IMG/VR virus record: IMGVR_UViG_3300021956_000076
Location: 1 to 24,690 of that record
Length of the DNA stretch: 24,690 nt
Source: a virus
Direction: 5' to 3' (one strand)
In this document: in pieces, positions 8,977 through 17,010 of the stretch
How the letters are laid out: each line of letters opens with the position of its first letter
Position numbering within the stretch: the first letter of the stretch is position 1
Translations under genes and position numbers: made by a program
Notes under the pieces: generated by a model
Told to the model about the DNA's origin: nothing
Database searches by the model: none
Seen by the model: the letters and a program-made list of their open reading frames with translations, nothing else

Positions 8977-8995
8977 GGAAAGACCTTGCCTTTAT
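8972..8995 (+). terminator. Possible weak terminator hairpin over the scaffold stop codon
   Basis: GGTAAGG (8972-8978) can pair with CCTTGCC (8984-8990) around the loop AAAGA, with one T-G wobble, and is followed by TTTAT. The stem straddles the scaffold stop codon. It is short, so termination would be partial at best. The same bases overlap a candidate promoter. Confidence 0.3.
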
Positions 8996-9013
8996 CTGAA
9001 ACAACTATAGAAT
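8986..9013 (+). promoter_or_regulatory. Candidate sigma70-type promoter before the pre-capsid gene
   Basis: TTGCCT at 8986-8991 and TAGAAT at 9008-9013, within TATAGAAT, are separated by 16 bases in the 65-base gap before the gene at 9042. This would give extra transcription of the decoration and major capsid genes. Pattern match only. Confidence 0.4.
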
Positions 9014-9041
9014 ATGTCCTAATCGCTGAAAGGAGCGAGAC

Positions 9042-9572
9042 ATGAGCGACGAGCGTTTTAAGAAACCCGCTGGGGAAAGCCGCGTAAGCCGTGCGATGCA
9101 AGATCGCGCCGTGAGTGAAAATCGCGAAATTTCCGATGATGAGCGGGTGGCGATGTTCCGTCAGCAGTTCTTCCAGTCCTCTCTACCGGACTTGCCACAA
9201 ATACCCGGCTGGCACATGTGCTGGCTTACGACGACCAACCCTCGTGATTCCATCCAGACCCGCATTCGTCTGGGTTACGAGCCCGTGAAGCCAGAAGATG
9301 TTGCTGGCTGGGAATATGCCACCCTGAAGACAGGTGATTGGCAGGGCTTCATTGGGGTGAACGAAATGCTTGCTTTCAAGCTGCCTATGTCTCTTTACGA
9401 GAAGTATATGCAGGAAGCGCACCATGATGCGCCTTTGCGTGAGGAAGAGAAACTTACCGATACCGCAGAGTTCCTTGAGCAGCAGGCCAAAAGTTCTAAG
9501 TCGCGTCTGACAATGGGTGATGGCAACATGGAGATAGGGCAACGCAGGGAAGCTCTCTTTGATCTTTCCTAA
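9042..9572 (+). CDS. Phage structural-region protein of unknown function (176 aa)
   Basis: A 176-residue protein with a strong AAAGGAG site 7 bases before ATG 9042. The N-terminal ~50 residues are polar and charged; the middle holds PQIPGWHMCWLTTTNPRDSI and RIRLGYEPVKPEDVAGWEY, a pattern that recurs in proteins placed between scaffold and capsid genes in aquatic phages (from memory). The C-terminal third is helical and charged. No enzyme motif, signal peptide or membrane segment is seen. The position suggests a head-assembly or minor capsid role, but nothing in the sequence proves it. Confidence 0.7.
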   Translation: MSDERFKKPAGESRVSRAMQDRAVSENREISDDERVAMFRQQFFQSSLPDLPQIPGWHMCWLTTTNPRDSIQTRIRLGYEPVKPEDVAGWEYATLKTGDWQGFIGVNEMLAFKLPMSLYEKYMQEAHHDAPLREEEKLTDTAEFLEQQAKSSKSRLTMGDGNMEIGQRREALFDLS

Positions 9573-9599
9573 TCACCCCTCGTTCCACTAGGAGCTACT

Positions 9600-10199
9600 A
9601 TGTCTTCGACTAGCGCACCTTATGGCTTTCGCCCGTCTTTCCACAACAGTGGTCAGATGCGTCCGAAGGCTTATGTGATCGCCAGCGCCTATGCTGTGTC
9701 GATCTTCTCTGGCGACCCCGTAAAGCTCATCAGCGACGGCACGATTCAGCTTGGCACTTCCGATGGCACCCGTTCGGGCACCACCGATGGCGTCACGCTG
9801 CTCGGCATCTTTGCTGGTGTTGAATATCTCGACGCAACCGGCAAGCCCACCATCTCGCCGTTCTGGCCGGGCGGCACCACTGGCACGAACATCACGGCTT
9901 GGGTCTACGACGATCCCGAGACGTTGTTTGACGTCCAGTACGCCAATCCGGGCACGGCTGGTACGGATTCCGTTCAGACTGCCGTTGGCGCTGAATGCGA
10001 CTTCCGTGTTGCTTCGCCGGGCGGCTCTACCTCTACGGGTATCAGCAGCACCTACCTCACCGCCACGCAGTCCACTTCTGGCCAGTTCCAGATTACTGGT
10101 TTTGCGTATTCCATCACTGACTCCTTGACCGATGCTTATGTAAACGTCACCGTTCGCTTGAACGAGGCCGCTTACAAAGCTCCTGTCAACGCCATCTAA
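9600..10199 (+). CDS. Probable capsid decoration or stabilising protein
   Basis: A 199-residue protein with TAGGAG before ATG 9600. It opens with TSAPYGFRPSFHNSGQMRP, then GDPVKLISDGTIQL, LLGIFAGVEYLDATGKP and FWPGGT, a pattern I know from small beta-rich proteins encoded directly before the major capsid protein in many uncultured aquatic phages. It is rich in Gly, Ser and Thr, with alternating hydrophobic strands and no helices of note. In that position lambda-like phages place a head decoration protein (gpD-type) that cements the expanded shell; this is an analogy, not a shown homology. It is separated from the capsid gene by only 15 bases. Confidence 0.65.
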   Translation: MSSTSAPYGFRPSFHNSGQMRPKAYVIASAYAVSIFSGDPVKLISDGTIQLGTSDGTRSGTTDGVTLLGIFAGVEYLDATGKPTISPFWPGGTTGTNITAWVYDDPETLFDVQYANPGTAGTDSVQTAVGAECDFRVASPGGSTSTGISSTYLTATQSTSGQFQITGFAYSITDSLTDAYVNVTVRLNEAAYKAPVNAI

Positions 10200-10214
10200 G
10201 GGAGGCTCTGAGCT

Positions 10215-11129
10215 ATGGCTACTCCTATGCGTAGTACCGACTTTCGGTCGGTTGTTGAGCCCATCCTGAACGAAGTGTTCGATGGTGTGTATGATCAGCG
10301 TTCTGACGAATGGAACATGGTCTTCCGTGAGCAGAAGGGCATTCCCCGCAACTACCATGAAGAGCCCGTTCTGTACGGCTTTGGTGCTGCGCCGGAACTC
10401 CCCGATGGCATGGCGGTCAGCTACCAGTCTGGTGGCGTTCTGTTCCTCCAGCGCTATCTCTACAAGGTCTACGGTCTTGCCTTCGCGCTGACCAAGGTTC
10501 TTGTTGAGGACGGCGACCACATTCGTATTGGCCAGACCTACGCGAAGCATCTCGCGCAGTCCCTGATCGAGACGAAGGAGACGCTTTCTGCCAACGTCCT
10601 CAACCGCGCCTTCAACGGTGCGTATGTCGGCGGCGACGGCGTGTCTCTGATCGCCACGAACCACCCCATCGTCAGCGGCACTTTCAGCAACCAGCTCACG
10701 ACTGCTGCTGCTCTGTCGCAGACTTCTCTGGAGCAGATTCTGGTTCAGATCCGCAACGCTGTTGACAACAACGGCAAGCGCATCCGCCTGAATCCGACCC
10801 AGATCGTCACCGGCCCGTCTAACGTGTTTCAGGCTGAAGTTCTGCTGAAGAGCGTTCTTCGCACTGGCACCGCAGATAATGACATTAATCCTATCAAATC
10901 AATGGGATTGCTGGCTAAGGGTCAGGCGAATCTTTCGCGTATCACCTCGACCACCGCTTGGTGGGTCCAGACCGATGCGCCGGAAGGTCTGAAGTTGCTG
11001 ATGCGCCGTAAGCTTGAAAAGAGCATGGAGGGCGATTTTGAAACCGACTCCATGCGCTATAAGGCTACAGAGCGTTATACTGTCGGTTGGACTGATCCTC
11101 GCGGCCTCTTTGGTACGCCCGGCGTCTGA
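10215..11129 (+). CDS. Major capsid protein
   Basis: A 304-residue protein with a GGGAGG site before ATG 10215. Features expected of an HK97-fold major head subunit of the Mu gpT-like kind: an N-terminal helix (about 8-25), a central strand-rich core with YGLAFALTKVLVEDGDH, the helical ETLSANVLNRAFNG spine, ATNHPIVSGTFSN, and a C-terminal part with WWVQTDAPEGLKLLMRRK and RYTVGWTDPRGLFG. Length is near 300 as usual for the group. It lies after the scaffold and decoration genes and is followed at once by a strong terminator, as is common for the most highly expressed virion gene. No maturation protease is seen nearby. Confidence 0.87.
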   Translation: MATPMRSTDFRSVVEPILNEVFDGVYDQRSDEWNMVFREQKGIPRNYHEEPVLYGFGAAPELPDGMAVSYQSGGVLFLQRYLYKVYGLAFALTKVLVEDGDHIRIGQTYAKHLAQSLIETKETLSANVLNRAFNGAYVGGDGVSLIATNHPIVSGTFSNQLTTAAALSQTSLEQILVQIRNAVDNNGKRIRLNPTQIVTGPSNVFQAEVLLKSVLRTGTADNDINPIKSMGLLAKGQANLSRITSTTAWWVQTDAPEGLKLLMRRKLEKSMEGDFETDSMRYKATERYTVGWTDPRGLFGTPGV

Positions 11130-11136
11130 CGACACC

Positions 11137-11176
11137 GCCCCCGCTCAGATCCTCCCCCTGAGCGGGGGCACTTCTT
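11137..11176 (+). terminator. Strong hairpin terminator after the major capsid gene
   Basis: A perfect 12-bp stem: 11137-11148 (GCCCCCGCTCAG) pairs with 11158-11169 (CTGAGCGGGGGC) around a 9-base loop. It begins 7 bases after the capsid stop. The downstream ACTTCTT is a poor U-tract, so it may terminate only partly or protect the 3' end of the capsid mRNA. Confidence 0.75.
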
Positions 11177-11257
11177 ACCGGGTAATCCGGTGCATCAGAC
11201 AGCCCCGGCTGACGACATGCAGACTGATGCGCCTATCTCGCATGTGAGGATACTAAA
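11170..11257 (+). promoter_or_regulatory. Structured leader before the 127-aa protein
   Basis: These 88 bases hold no supported gene. Several inverted repeats are visible: ACCGG/CCGGT at 11177-11191, GCATCAG (11192-11198) with CTGATGC (11224-11230), and ACATGC (11215-11220) with GCATGT (11240-11245). The last two interleave and so exclude each other as simple stems. The next gene's ribosome site (GTGAGGA) follows directly. A regulatory leader is possible but unproven; I see no convincing promoter. Confidence 0.3.
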
Positions 11258-11641
11258 ATGGCTTCAACGACTTTCTCCGGCCCCGTCACCTCGACGAATG
11301 GCTTTATCGGCGCTGTGACTGGCAACGTAACCGGCAATGTCAGCGGTGTTACAACCGCGACCAATCAGAGCCTTTCCGGCGCTGGCGCGGTTAACATCAC
11401 AACCGGTCTGACATCTTTGACGACGACTGGCGCTTCGCAGGCTCTGACGCTTGCTGATGGTGCAGTTGGTCAGATCAAAATCATTGTTCATACGGTTGAT
11501 GGCGGTAGTGCCGTTCTCACGCCTACGACGAAGATCGGCTTCTCCACGGTCACGTTCACCGCTGTGGGTGATTCGGTTGCCCTTATCTATACCGCCACTG
11601 GTTGGGCGATCTTCGGCTCTCGCGGCGTGACGATTGCTTAA
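11258..11641 (+). CDS. Small beta-rich structural protein, capsid- or fibre-like (127 aa)
   Basis: A 127-residue protein starting at ATG 11258 after a GAGGA site. It opens with TSTNGFIGAVTGNVTGNVSG, the Gly-Asn-Val-Thr repeat seen in phage fibre and decoration proteins that form trimeric beta-helices, and ends with a strand-rich block (KIIVHTVDGGSAVLTP, then TAVGDSVALIYTATGWAIFG). It is almost free of charged residues and resembles proteins that follow the major capsid gene in aquatic phages. It is bracketed by two hairpin terminators, so it appears to be set apart as its own expression unit. A head fibre or decoration protein is the best inference; a tail-fibre piece is the alternative. Confidence 0.65.
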   Translation: MASTTFSGPVTSTNGFIGAVTGNVTGNVSGVTTATNQSLSGAGAVNITTGLTSLTTTGASQALTLADGAVGQIKIIVHTVDGGSAVLTPTTKIGFSTVTFTAVGDSVALIYTATGWAIFGSRGVTIA

Positions 11642-11644
11642 TTT

Positions 11645-11669
11645 GAATGAGGGCTTCGGCCCTCATTTT
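11645..11669 (+). terminator. Intrinsic terminator with TTCG tetraloop
   Basis: AATGAGGGC (11646-11654) pairs with GCCCTCATT (11659-11667) around a stable TTCG loop; a G-T pair extends the stem and T residues follow. It starts 4 bases after the stop codon. This is the cleanest terminator in the window. Confidence 0.85.
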
Positions 11670-11683
11670 CACAGGAGGTAGAT

Positions 11684-12094
11684 ATGGCTGATGCAGTAGC
11701 TACACAGACGCTGCTCGACGGCGAGCGTCTTGTCATTCAGAAGTTCACGAACATCTCGGATGGAACTGGTGAAACCGCCGTCAACAAGATCATCCCGGCA
11801 AACCTTGCCCCCAACGCCTTTGGCCTTGCTTGCAATGGCGTGAAGATCAATCGCATCTGGGCAACGACGCATGGCATGGAAGTTCGTATTCTCTGGGATG
11901 CAACCACTGACGTCTTTGCGTGGATGCTCCCGCAAAACACTAACTATTTCATGGACTTTTCTGATTTTGGCGGGTTGCAAAACAACGCTGGGGCCGGAAA
12001 TACCGGGAACGTAGCGTTCACAACTATTGATGCCAGTTCTGGCGATATGTACACTATCGTCATTGAAGGCATCAAAACCTATGCAACGGCTTAA
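11684..12094 (+). CDS. Phage structural-region protein of unknown function (136 aa)
   Basis: A 136-residue protein with a near-ideal AGGAGG site 7 bases before ATG 11684. It contains VNKIIPANLAPNAFGL, then VKINRIWATTHGMEVRILWDATTDVFAW and FSDFGGLQNNAG, a pattern that I recall from small proteins following capsid genes in uncultured aquatic phages. It is beta-rich with few charges and no export signal. The terminator just upstream (11645-11669) means it either needs read-through or is expressed at a lower level than the capsid set. A minor virion protein is the likeliest role; the exact one is unknown. Confidence 0.68.
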   Translation: MADAVATQTLLDGERLVIQKFTNISDGTGETAVNKIIPANLAPNAFGLACNGVKINRIWATTHGMEVRILWDATTDVFAWMLPQNTNYFMDFSDFGGLQNNAGAGNTGNVAFTTIDASSGDMYTIVIEGIKTYATA

Positions 12095-12106
12095 AGGAGA
12101 AGAACA

Positions 12107-13411
12107 ATGACGGTTGGTAAAGTCAGCAACTTCAATTTTTCCTCAGCCGGTAAAACGGTTGGTCGTTGCAATGATAGCATGACCAAAATGGCCAGCGGTG
12201 GGTATTACTCCAAAGGCGGCATCAAGGAAGCCGAGACTGGCGAAATGTATCCCAGCCGTCGCGCTATGATGAAGCATGAGTCGATGGAAACGCCGCGCAT
12301 GCAGCGCGATGAGGTCATGCAGAGCCGCACCGTGAAAGCCCCTCCTGCCGTGATGGCTGCCGCCCGTCAGATGCCACCGGCCAAGGCTCCAATGCGCCGC
12401 CAGATGCCTGTTGCTCCCAATGCGCCAATGATTCAGGCTGGCGCTATGAAGAAGGGCGGCTTCGTCAAGGGCGGCTCCGGCATGGTCAAGACGGAAGGCA
12501 CCCTTGGCATTAAGGGAAACAAAAATCCCGGCGAGCGTAATGGCAAACCTACGACCGCCACAAAAACGGGGAATGTCCGCTTCAAGAAGGGCGGCGAAGT
12601 CAACTGTTATGCTGACGGCGGTCCTGCTGCTCCAATCGAGGCGCAAAAAACTGGCGCACTGAACCAGATGGCTGCGCAGCAGAGGCTTACGCCCAGCCAG
12701 ATAGCTCGTCAGCAGGCTATGGCGGCTCAGGCGGCTGGACAGCCGTTGTCGCAGGCGCAGCAGCAAGCAAATTTGCAGAGCGCAATGACTGCTTCGCAGC
12801 AGCCGGGGTATAACCCCAATATGCAGCAGCAGAATTTGAGCGGCGTTCCGCTCGGTCAGCTTGGTCAACAGCTCACACCAAGCCAGATTGCCCGGCAGCA
12901 AGCTATGGCGGCTCAAGCGGCTGGACAACCTTTTTCGCAAGCTCAGCAGCAGGCAAACTTGCAGCAGGCGATGACAAATTCGCAAATGATGCAGAAGCAA
13001 TCGCAGTTGGACGCTCAAGCACTGGCGGGTAGGCAGACCATGCTTGCCGGTAGCCAGCTCATGCTTCCGGGTGTAGGCGCTCCTATGCAAATAACACCTC
13101 AGATGCAGCAGCAGATGATGGCACAGTATGAAGCCGTTCGTGCTGGCCAAGGAATGCCCGGTGGATTGCAGCAAGCTCCCCAGCAGGGGCTTGGTCAGGC
13201 ATTTGGTGGCCCGCAGCCAATGCCAACCCAGCAGGGCATGCAGCAGCAATATAACCCGTTCCAACAGGGTCAGTCTGGCCAAATGGGTCAGGCGTTGCCT
13301 CAGCAGGGTACGCCTCAGCAGGCCCGGATGGGTATAGGTCTGGGTCAGGCGCTGCCTCAGCAGAGCATGCAGCAGCCCCCGATGCGCATGGGCATGGGGA
13401 AATTTTCATGA
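12107..13411 (+). CDS. Gln/Met-rich low-complexity protein with Lys-Gly-Gly motifs
   Basis: A 434-residue protein with AAAGGAG before ATG 12107. Residues 1-185 are basic and Met-rich, with repeated Gly pairs: MASGGYYSKGGIK, KKGGFVKGGSG and KKGGEVNCYADGG. Residues ~185-434 are dominated by Gln, Ala, Met, Pro and Gly and contain a 37-residue unit twice (LTPSQIARQQAMAAQAAGQP start). No catalytic motif is visible. The di-glycine motifs echo those of the large protein at 622-4674, hinting that both belong to the same compartment of the particle. An internal head or connector-associated protein is an inference. It ends in an ATGA overlap with the next gene. Confidence 0.65.
   Translation: MTVGKVSNFNFSSAGKTVGRCNDSMTKMASGGYYSKGGIKEAETGEMYPSRRAMMKHESMETPRMQRDEVMQSRTVKAPPAVMAAARQMPPAKAPMRRQMPVAPNAPMIQAGAMKKGGFVKGGSGMVKTEGTLGIKGNKNPGERNGKPTTATKTGNVRFKKGGEVNCYADGGPAAPIEAQKTGALNQMAAQQRLTPSQIARQQAMAAQAAGQPLSQAQQQANLQSAMTASQQPGYNPNMQQQNLSGVPLGQLGQQLTPSQIARQQAMAAQAAGQPFSQAQQQANLQQAMTNSQMMQKQSQLDAQALAGRQTMLAGSQLMLPGVGAPMQITPQMQQQMMAQYEAVRAGQGMPGGLQQAPQQGLGQAFGGPQPMPTQQGMQQQYNPFQQGQSGQMGQALPQQGTPQQARMGIGLGQALPQQSMQQPPMRMGMGKFS
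12686..12796 (+). repeat. Direct repeat, copy 1, in the Gln-rich gene
   Basis: Encodes a 37-residue unit beginning LTPSQIARQQAMAAQ. Its partner at 12872-12982 keeps the protein sequence closely, while many third codon positions differ, so the duplication is not recent. The offset is exactly 186 bases (62 residues). Confidence 0.85.
12872..12982 (+). repeat. Direct repeat, copy 2, in the Gln-rich gene
   Basis: Second copy of the unit at 12686-12796. Protein changes include L to F after GQP and S to Q before AMT. Selection on the protein appears to have kept the unit. Confidence 0.85.
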
Positions 13412-13578
13412 AAAGCAAGAAAATCCCCAAAGCCGGAGCCTACAAGGTTCCCAAGGTGATGAAAGAGTTCAAGGCCGGAGAACTGCATTCAGGCAGCAAA
13501 TCCGGTCCTGAAGTGAAGAGCCGAAAGCAGGCTCTTGCTATTGCCCTTTCAGAAGCTCGGAAAGCCGCGAAGAAGTAG
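13408..13578 (+). CDS. Small basic protein, DUF6496-like (56 aa)
   Basis: A 56-residue protein starting at the ATG of an ATGA overlap (13408-13411). It has the pattern KVPKVMKEFKAGELHSGS, then GPEVKSRKQALAIALSEA, which I recall as a small conserved family of phages and bacteria (DUF6496, from memory). Nearly a quarter of the residues are Lys and it ends ARKAAKK, so nucleic-acid binding is conceivable. The 3' end lies in a hairpin. Function unknown; its coupling to the basic Gln-rich gene suggests a shared role, perhaps inside the head. Confidence 0.7.
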   Translation: MKSKKIPKAGAYKVPKVMKEFKAGELHSGSKSGPEVKSRKQALAIALSEARKAAKK

Positions 13579-13591
13579 TTTTGCTTCGCGG
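13565..13591 (+). terminator. Hairpin over the stop codon of the small basic gene
   Basis: CCGCGAAG (13565-13572) pairs perfectly with CTTCGCGG (13584-13591) around an 11-base loop that contains the stop codon. No T-run follows, so factor-independent termination would be weak; it could instead act on RNA stability. Its 3' arm overlaps the -35 region of the next promoter. Confidence 0.45.
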
Positions 13592-13607
13592 TGCTTCCGT
13601 CTATAAT
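13579..13607 (+). promoter_or_regulatory. Candidate promoter for the tail gene block
   Basis: A perfect TATAAT at 13602-13607 lies 38 bases before the gene at 13645. Upstream, TTTTGC at 13579-13584 (17-base spacer) or TTGCTT at 13581-13586 (15-base spacer) could serve as the -35. It sits at the head-to-tail gene border, where a new transcript would make sense. Confidence 0.5.
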
Positions 13608-13644
13608 AGGCAAGCGGCCATCTTAACTGCGAGGCTGGATTATC

Positions 13645-14729
13645 ATGGCTGTTTCTGGAACTGTAAGCACCACGCAATTCAACACGATGAAGGTGATCGA
13701 CCACGCCTTCCGTCGCTGTCGAATGTTGCCGCAACAAGTCACTTCCGAAATGATTTCGATAGCGAAGGACAACCTTTATCTGTTGTTGTCTTCGCTCGGC
13801 AGCATTGGCGTTCCGCTCTGGTGCATCGAGAAGGAGATCTTGCCCCTCTACATAGGGCAGGCCGTCGCAACCCCTTCAAAAGGCACGATGGACATTCTCA
13901 ACGCCAACTATCGTTGGCTCACCCGCCAGAATGGGCCGGTACAATACAGTTCTGCTGGTGGCATCGTTGAATATGCGTTTGACAGCGATCTTGATACGTC
14001 TTGCGCGCAAACATCTGCAAATGGCAACATTGAAATTTCGTTCATTGGGTCAGACCCAATCCTTGACCCTCAGCCTGCCGTTCAAGTGACGACCGTTGGC
14101 GTAATGATGGCCACAACAGGAACATTTACGTTGAATTTTGAATGGTCAAATGATGGCGTCACATGGACTTCATGTTTTGCTCCGGGCGCAACGGTATACA
14201 CCGCTGGTCGGTGGCAGTGGTACGATATTGATGGGACAGTCCCCGTCAATTACTTTCGCATGCGAGAGACGGGCGGCAACACCCTCAACGTGGTGGAGTT
14301 CTACGCCTCAAACAACCCAACCGAAATTCCTCTGGCTCGTATGAACCGCGACGATTGGACAAACTTCCCAAACAAGACGTTTCAGGGCCGTCCTCTTCAG
14401 TATTGGTTCGACCGTCAGCGCGATTATCCCACCATGCAAATGTGGCCTGTGACCGATTCAAACAGCATGTTCGGGCAGTTCGTGATCTGGAAACAGCGGT
14501 ACATCATGGACGTTGGAACAGTCACAGATGAACTAGACATTCCCCAAAGATGGTATGAAGCCGTTGTTTGGCAACTTTCATGGCGGCTTGCTATGGAACT
14601 TCCAGATTTTGACATGTCGCTTCTTCCGTCAATCAAACAGACGGCGGATGAGGCTTTGAAAATCGCGCACGACGAAGAGCGCGACAACTCACCCATCTAC
14701 TTCACCCCTAACATCTCGCCATACACACG

Positions 14730-14733
<4 letters not shown>
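13645..14733 (+). CDS. Head-tail adaptor-like protein with beta-sandwich insertion
   Basis: A 362-residue protein; ATG 13645 follows GCGAGG and matches the start of the conserved N-terminal helix. Two flanking parts, residues 1-99 (KVIDHAFRRCRMLPQQVTSEM) and about 226-362 (EIPLARMNRDDWTNFPNK, RPLQYWFDRQ, PQRWYEAVVWQLSWRLAMELP), together resemble the adaptor or tail-tube-A-like proteins that aquatic podophages encode between capsid and tail genes. Between them, residues 100-225 form a strand-rich domain with FEWSNDGVTWTSC, YFRMRE and VVEFYASN, much like a discoidin (F5/8 type C) or galactose-binding sandwich. If so, the connector carries an outward-facing binding module. The adaptor call is from context and remembered pattern. 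Confidence 0.6.
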
Positions 14734-16777
<2,044 letters not shown>

Positions 16778-16788
16778 AGGGGAGAGCT

Positions 16789-17001
16789 ATGGGTATTGTG
16801 TATCTTGAAGACGGCCGTCTGGCAGATCAGTTTCAGATTGGCGCGGAGCCATATGTTCTCAGCGATGCGCTTGTCATGCGCCCAGAGGAATATGGAAAAC
16901 TGACGCCAGATGAGATTGCCGCAATGAAGCAGGCTCGTTATGACAATTGGTACGCCATTGTGACAGCGCCTCCTGTCGAGATGCCCGCAGACGCGCCATA
17001 G
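16789..17001 (+). CDS. Small phage protein of unknown function (70 aa)
   Basis: A 70-residue protein. I choose ATG 16789, which follows AAGGGGAGAG, over in-frame upstream starts inside the fibre gene. It reads MGIVYLEDGRLADQFQIGAEPYVLSDALVM... by parts, then a helix with TPDEIAAMKQARYDNW and a Pro-rich end. Short, acidic, no membrane segment. It sits between two fibre or adhesin genes, where phages often place fibre-assembly chaperones or attachment proteins, but I see no motif for either. Confidence 0.68.
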   Translation: MGIVYLEDGRLADQFQIGAEPYVLSDALVMRPEEYGKLTPDEIAAMKQARYDNWYAIVTAPPVEMPADAP

Positions 17002-17010
17002 GAGTAATCG

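Noticed and set aside
11014-11247. Short + strand frame running through the capsid 3' end and the leader
   Set aside because: Most of it is out of frame within the capsid gene and it crosses the strong terminator; no ribosome site supports it.
12686-12982. Two spaced repeats considered as a CRISPR-like array
   Set aside because: There are only two copies, both coding in frame, with divergence at third codon positions; this is a protein repeat.
12143-13282. Open - strand frame of 379 codons
   Set aside because: It is opposite the Gln-rich gene, where CAG codons read as CTG leucine on the other strand; the Leu/His-rich product is an artefact.
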